Program-made: the position numbers and the translations under genes
Shown here: positions 15,444 to 18,238 of the stretch, one piece after another
Layout of the letters: each line of letters opens with the position of its first letter
Numbering within the stretch: the first letter of the stretch is position 1
Notes under the pieces: generated by a model
What the model saw: the letters and a program-made list of their open reading frames with translations, nothing else
The model's database searches: none
Told to the model about the DNA's origin: nothing
Source: Bacillota bacterium
GTDB lineage: Bacteria; Bacillota_I; Bacilli_A; Acholeplasmatales; Acholeplasmataceae
Length of the DNA stretch: 18,238 bases
Assembly: GCA_006226985.1 (NCBI GenBank)
Contig: SBGC01000007.1
Location: 1 to 18,238, forward strand
Direction: 5' to 3'

Positions 15444-17219
15444 TTACTCTTTTTTGCCCTCATCGTCATCTTTTTTAGATAATATCATATTTAGAGCGAT
15501 TTTCTTTTTACGCTCATGTTCTTCTTTTCCTTGCTCTTTTTTTGCTTCAATTTTTCTTTTTTGCTCTTTAAGTTTTTCAACTTTTTCCAATAACTGTTTT
15601 AATTCACTTTGATATTGACGCTTTTCGGCTTCTTTTTTATAGTTTTCACGTTCCTGAGCGACACCTACAAATTTTCCTCTTGTTTGCATATGTTCTTCCA
15701 AAGTGTCTTCGATAAGCCTAACAAAATCTACAGAAATAGCAAACTCAGTAAAACCAGAGGCTATAAATTTTTTTAATATTGCTGGATTAATTAAACAATT
15801 CCCAGTAACGATTTGCCTTACATTTATCTTATAACTTCTTAAATATTGGTGTAAATCTTTAATGTGTGGCCAAAGTAAATCCATCAATTCGGCTTTACTT
15901 ATATCAGAATGACGATCATGATCATCACTTAATTCTTCGATTAAGTTATTCAATCCAATAATAGCAAAATCCATTTGACTATAATCTTCAAAGAACTCAA
16001 AAGAGGATTCTGTTTCAAATAATATTCCGATTTCAGGAACAATGGCTTCACATACCTCAAATGCTAATGTAATTGTTTCTTTCCACACTTTGAATTCTTG
16101 GCTAATTCTAAGCATAGGAACTACAACCTTGATTCGCTTATTCGCCATTCGAGATGCATCAGCCATAGCATACAAGTTATTTAAGAATAGGTCATTATGT
16201 TTAAAAAGAGTATCTATATCTGTATATTCGTCTTCCATATTTGCACTCTTTTTATAAGGTGTAAAGTCTGGTATGCAAACGATAATTTCCTTATTTTTTG
16301 CTTTCTTAAACAGACTATAATAAAAATGAATCTGCTCTGTCCGTGAAGGAATTTCGTTTTTGACTGCAAATAAAAATTCTGACTTAATAGGTCCTATACC
16401 GTAGTACCAATCATCAAAAACAATTTTATCTATTTGTCTGGCATCAACCAGTGGCGCGTATAATTTAATATTAGTGCCTTTATATTTTGGAATATCTCCA
16501 ATTTGGTATGTGTACTTTTTAAGTTTTTCAAACACACTCGTTATTTTGTCCTTAGTGGGGCTGCAATAGATTTTTTCTTTGTAACCATCGAGTAGTACTA
16601 GTGAATTGTCTCTGAAATTGTCTGAACTCATAACGATTGGTATGTTGAATTCATCTGAGAAAATCAATTTTTCTTCTTCCTCATAATGATTAACAATTAT
16701 CCCCTTACAATTCACTGGAAGTTTATGAAAAAACCAGTTTTGTAATACATCTGCCCTAAGTACATAATCATGTTCTACATCTTTTAAACGTTCATTAAAA
16801 ATCATCAGTTCAATATCAAACATGATCCTTGTTAATACTTCATTCACAGTTTTTTCTATCTCTTTTTGTTCAAGTCTAAATATGAATTTTTTTGTACACG
16901 TTTTAATGTCATAAACATTATAAAACGCTTCTGCATATGAACTAATTAAGCTTTGCCTCTCGGTTATCACTAATCGCTCATATTCGTTATCGAATTCATC
17001 AGTAATAAAAAGCGAGAAAAACTCAAGTAGAAAATATGTAAACCTAACATCTTTTCCTAATTCGTCGTAGTAATACTTTGTTGAATACCTAAACTCTCTT
17101 GAATTGATATTTTTGACTTGTTTAATCATTCTTTTTAAATCTTTAACTTGATAATTTTTAGTTACATTGGGGTCATAGTTGATAATAAGTCCGATGCCTA
17201 TTTTAAACTGTGATTCCAT
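15444..17219 (-). CDS. Degenerate PTS Enzyme I-like protein with coiled-coil tail
   Basis: I do not recognise a named gene, but the 591-residue protein follows the layout of PTS Enzyme I (PtsI). Residues about 160-225 resemble the phosphohistidine domain: ILDAxNNxVYVNPT of Enzyme I corresponds to LLDGYKEKIYCSPT (209-222). In the preceding stretch the active-site His aligns with one of the glutamates at 180-183. Residues about 250-515 resemble the PEP-binding barrel: GLYRTEFLF corresponds to GPIKSEFLF (276-284), VETPAA to FETESS (401-406), GTNDL to GLNNL (422-426), and TGMCG to TGNCL (472-476), keeping Cys475. Key arginines are replaced by Lys279 and Cys315. Residues 1-150 are helical and dissimilar, while 520-591 are a Lys/Glu-rich coiled coil. 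Catalysis is unlikely, so a regulatory or scaffold role is possible. No clear Shine-Dalgarno precedes the ATG. Confidence 0.65.
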   Translation of the reverse strand: MESQFKIGIGLIINYDPNVTKNYQVKDLKRMIKQVKNINSREFRYSTKYYYDELGKDVRFTYFLLEFFSLFITDEFDNEYERLVITERQSLISSYAEAFYNVYDIKTCTKKFIFRLEQKEIEKTVNEVLTRIMFDIELMIFNERLKDVEHDYVLRADVLQNWFFHKLPVNCKGIIVNHYEEEEKLIFSDEFNIPIVMSSDNFRDNSLVLLDGYKEKIYCSPTKDKITSVFEKLKKYTYQIGDIPKYKGTNIKLYAPLVDARQIDKIVFDDWYYGIGPIKSEFLFAVKNEIPSRTEQIHFYYSLFKKAKNKEIIVCIPDFTPYKKSANMEDEYTDIDTLFKHNDLFLNNLYAMADASRMANKRIKVVVPMLRISQEFKVWKETITLAFEVCEAIVPEIGILFETESSFEFFEDYSQMDFAIIGLNNLIEELSDDHDRHSDISKAELMDLLWPHIKDLHQYLRSYKINVRQIVTGNCLINPAILKKFIASGFTEFAISVDFVRLIEDTLEEHMQTRGKFVGVAQERENYKKEAEKRQYQSELKQLLEKVEKLKEQKRKIEAKKEQGKEEHERKKKIALNMILSKKDDDEGKKE

Positions 17220-17221
17220 TT

Positions 17222-17260
17222 TTAAATGTCGATCACGCGGGAGATCTTACTCCTCACCAT
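17222..17260 (-). other. Possible 12-codon open frame bridging the sugar kinase and Enzyme I-like genes
   Basis: The sugar-kinase stop overlaps an ATG (TAATG), opening a 12-codon frame (MVRSKISRVIDI) that ends 2 bp before the ATG of the next gene. The only Shine-Dalgarno-like sequence, GAGGAG (17250-17255), lies inside it, about 30 nt from the downstream start and too far to serve it directly. This layout would allow coupled re-initiation. It may equally be chance, since a frame this short carries no statistical weight. Confidence 0.2.
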
Positions 17261-18201
17261 TAATTTTTTTGTTTTGCAATATAAGCTGCGCCTATAATAC
17301 CCGCGTTATTTCCCGTGCGAGCTAAGATAAATGGAATATTACCTGTCGTGAAACGTGCATACTTTTTATAATGGTTCTGGATGAGGTCAATTAAGTATTG
17401 GCCAGCCTTTGAAACTCCCCCACCAATTATAAAAACTTCCGGATCTAAAATAACCGCCAAAATACTAGCGCTTTTCGCAATATAATCTGCAATTCTATTT
17501 ACAACTTTAATTGCTACATCATCGCCAGCTTTAGCTTCATCAAATATATTTTTAATTGAAAGATTATTGATGTTCAGGCTAGTAGAGCTCGTTATTGATA
17601 ACTTTTTAGCATAAGAAAGAACTGCTGAAGTCCCACATACTTGCTCTAAACAACCTTTAGATCCACACCCACACTGATCAGTTGATTCATCGTCGAACAT
17701 ATGCATATGTCCAATTTCTCCACCTAAACCTGTGCCCCCCTCAAGGATTTTACCATCGATGATGACTCCACCACCGACACCGGTACCGAGGGTATAAAAA
17801 ATCGCATTCATAAAAGGTTTCTCTAAAACCATGTTTTCTCCAAAAGCAGCAACATTAGCGTCATTAGAAACTACAATTTGTATTTCTTTTGAGAAATATC
17901 GTCTCATTGATGCTAGAATATCCATTTCACGCCAACTTAAATTAGGGCAGAGCTTAACAAACCCGTTCTTAACTGGGCATGGAACAGCTAAACCTATACC
18001 ATGGATTTGATCTATAGATATACTGTTTCTTTCGTTAACTAGTTTTATAGTGTTAAAAATGCTTTCAAAAATACTTACTTCATGATTAGTCATTGGAGTC
18101 TTAATTTCAATCTGATCAATCAAATGCATTTTATTAAACTCAAACAGACCGAACTTTAGATTTGTTCCACCAACATCAATTCCATAAACAAATTTCTGCA
18201 T
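17260..18201 (-). CDS. ROK-family sugar kinase, probable glucokinase
   Basis: It would phosphorylate a hexose, most likely glucose, with ATP in the cytosol. The 313-residue protein has the ATP phosphate-binding motif DVGGTNLKFG (9-18), the catalytic Asp114 in SNDANVAAFGE (112-122), TLGTGVGGG (137-145), and the ROK signature region GEIGHM (161-166) followed by the zinc-binding CGCGSKGCLE (177-186; Cys177, Cys179, Cys184, with His165). IIGGGVS (258-264) forms the second nucleotide-binding segment. The start follows AGGAGG. Substrate is inferred from the family, which also includes kinases for fructose, mannose and N-acetyl sugars, so no gene symbol is given. The neighbouring Enzyme I-like gene is probably co-transcribed. 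Confidence 0.9.
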   Translation of the reverse strand: MQKFVYGIDVGGTNLKFGLFEFNKMHLIDQIEIKTPMTNHEVSIFESIFNTIKLVNERNSISIDQIHGIGLAVPCPVKNGFVKLCPNLSWREMDILASMRRYFSKEIQIVVSNDANVAAFGENMVLEKPFMNAIFYTLGTGVGGGVIIDGKILEGGTGLGGEIGHMHMFDDESTDQCGCGSKGCLEQVCGTSAVLSYAKKLSITSSTSLNINNLSIKNIFDEAKAGDDVAIKVVNRIADYIAKSASILAVILDPEVFIIGGGVSKAGQYLIDLIQNHYKKYARFTTGNIPFILARTGNNAGIIGAAYIAKQKN

Positions 18202-18228
18202 ATTATACCTCCTATAAACATTAATATT

Positions 18229-18234
18229 ATTATA
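18229..18234 (-). promoter_or_regulatory. Possible -10 box of the sugar kinase promoter
   Basis: A perfect TATAAT lies 27 bp upstream of the kinase start, which would give a short leader of about 20 nt. The -35 region falls outside the window, so the promoter cannot be completed. The surrounding DNA is almost all A and T, which raises the chance of a false match. Confidence 0.35.
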
Positions 18235-18238
18235 CTAT

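Noticed and set aside
15292..15612. Plus-strand open frame of 106 codons over the S10 leader and promoter
   Set aside because: It crosses the promoter and the lysine-rich end of the Enzyme I-like gene; its Phe/Ser-rich sequence is simply the complement of A-rich coding DNA.
17240..17253. GGAG/CTCC hairpin between the sugar kinase and the next gene as a terminator
   Set aside because: Only four base pairs and no T-run follows; co-transcription is more likely.

Overview
The window is AT-rich bacterial DNA in which every supported gene lies on the minus strand, so transcription runs from high to low coordinates. Most of it is an unbroken S10-spc-alpha ribosomal protein superoperon of 30 genes, rpsJ to rplQ. 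UGA acts as a stop (it ends rplP) and Trp is coded by UGG, so the standard bacterial code is used and the UGA-Trp mycoplasmas are excluded. Together with the AT bias, the zinc-free L36 and S14, and a lipoprotein of the bacterial-Ig plus Listeria-Bacteroides-repeat type, this suggests an Acholeplasma-like mollicute or a close relative such as Izemoplasma. That assignment is an inference from content, not a database match.

Region by region, in transcription order. (1) 18238-17220: a weakly visible promoter edge and a ROK-family sugar kinase, probably glucokinase. (2) 17219-15444: a 591-residue protein that I read as a highly diverged relative of PTS Enzyme I. It has lost the phosphorylated histidine and most PEP-binding residues and carries a charged coiled-coil tail. 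It is the least ordinary gene here. (3) 15415-15256: a strong sigma-A-type promoter (TTGCTT, 17 bp, TATAAT) followed by a structured leader of about 125 nt. (4) 15255-882: the superoperon rpsJ-rplC-rplD-rplW-rplB-rpsS-rplV-rpsC-rplP-rpmC-rpsQ-rplN-rplX-rplE-rpsN-rpsH-rplF-rplR-rpsE-rpmD-rplO-secY-adk-map-infA-rpmJ-rpsM-rpsK-rpoA-rplQ. Gaps are from slight overlap to about 30 bp and most genes have a strong Shine-Dalgarno sequence. (5) 871-828: a factor-independent terminator. (6) 773-745 and 708-1: a separate promoter with an inverted repeat and the start of a surface lipoprotein that runs off the window.

The superoperon makes about half of the ribosome's proteins plus the RNA polymerase alpha subunit, the SecY translocon, adenylate kinase, methionine aminopeptidase and IF-1, tying ribosome assembly to transcription, secretion and N-terminal protein processing. 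The two upstream genes suggest a link to sugar phosphorylation. Ordinary content dominates. The points most worth a second look are the degenerate Enzyme I-like protein next to the sugar kinase, the S10 leader RNA, and the paired loss of zinc sites in L36 and S14.
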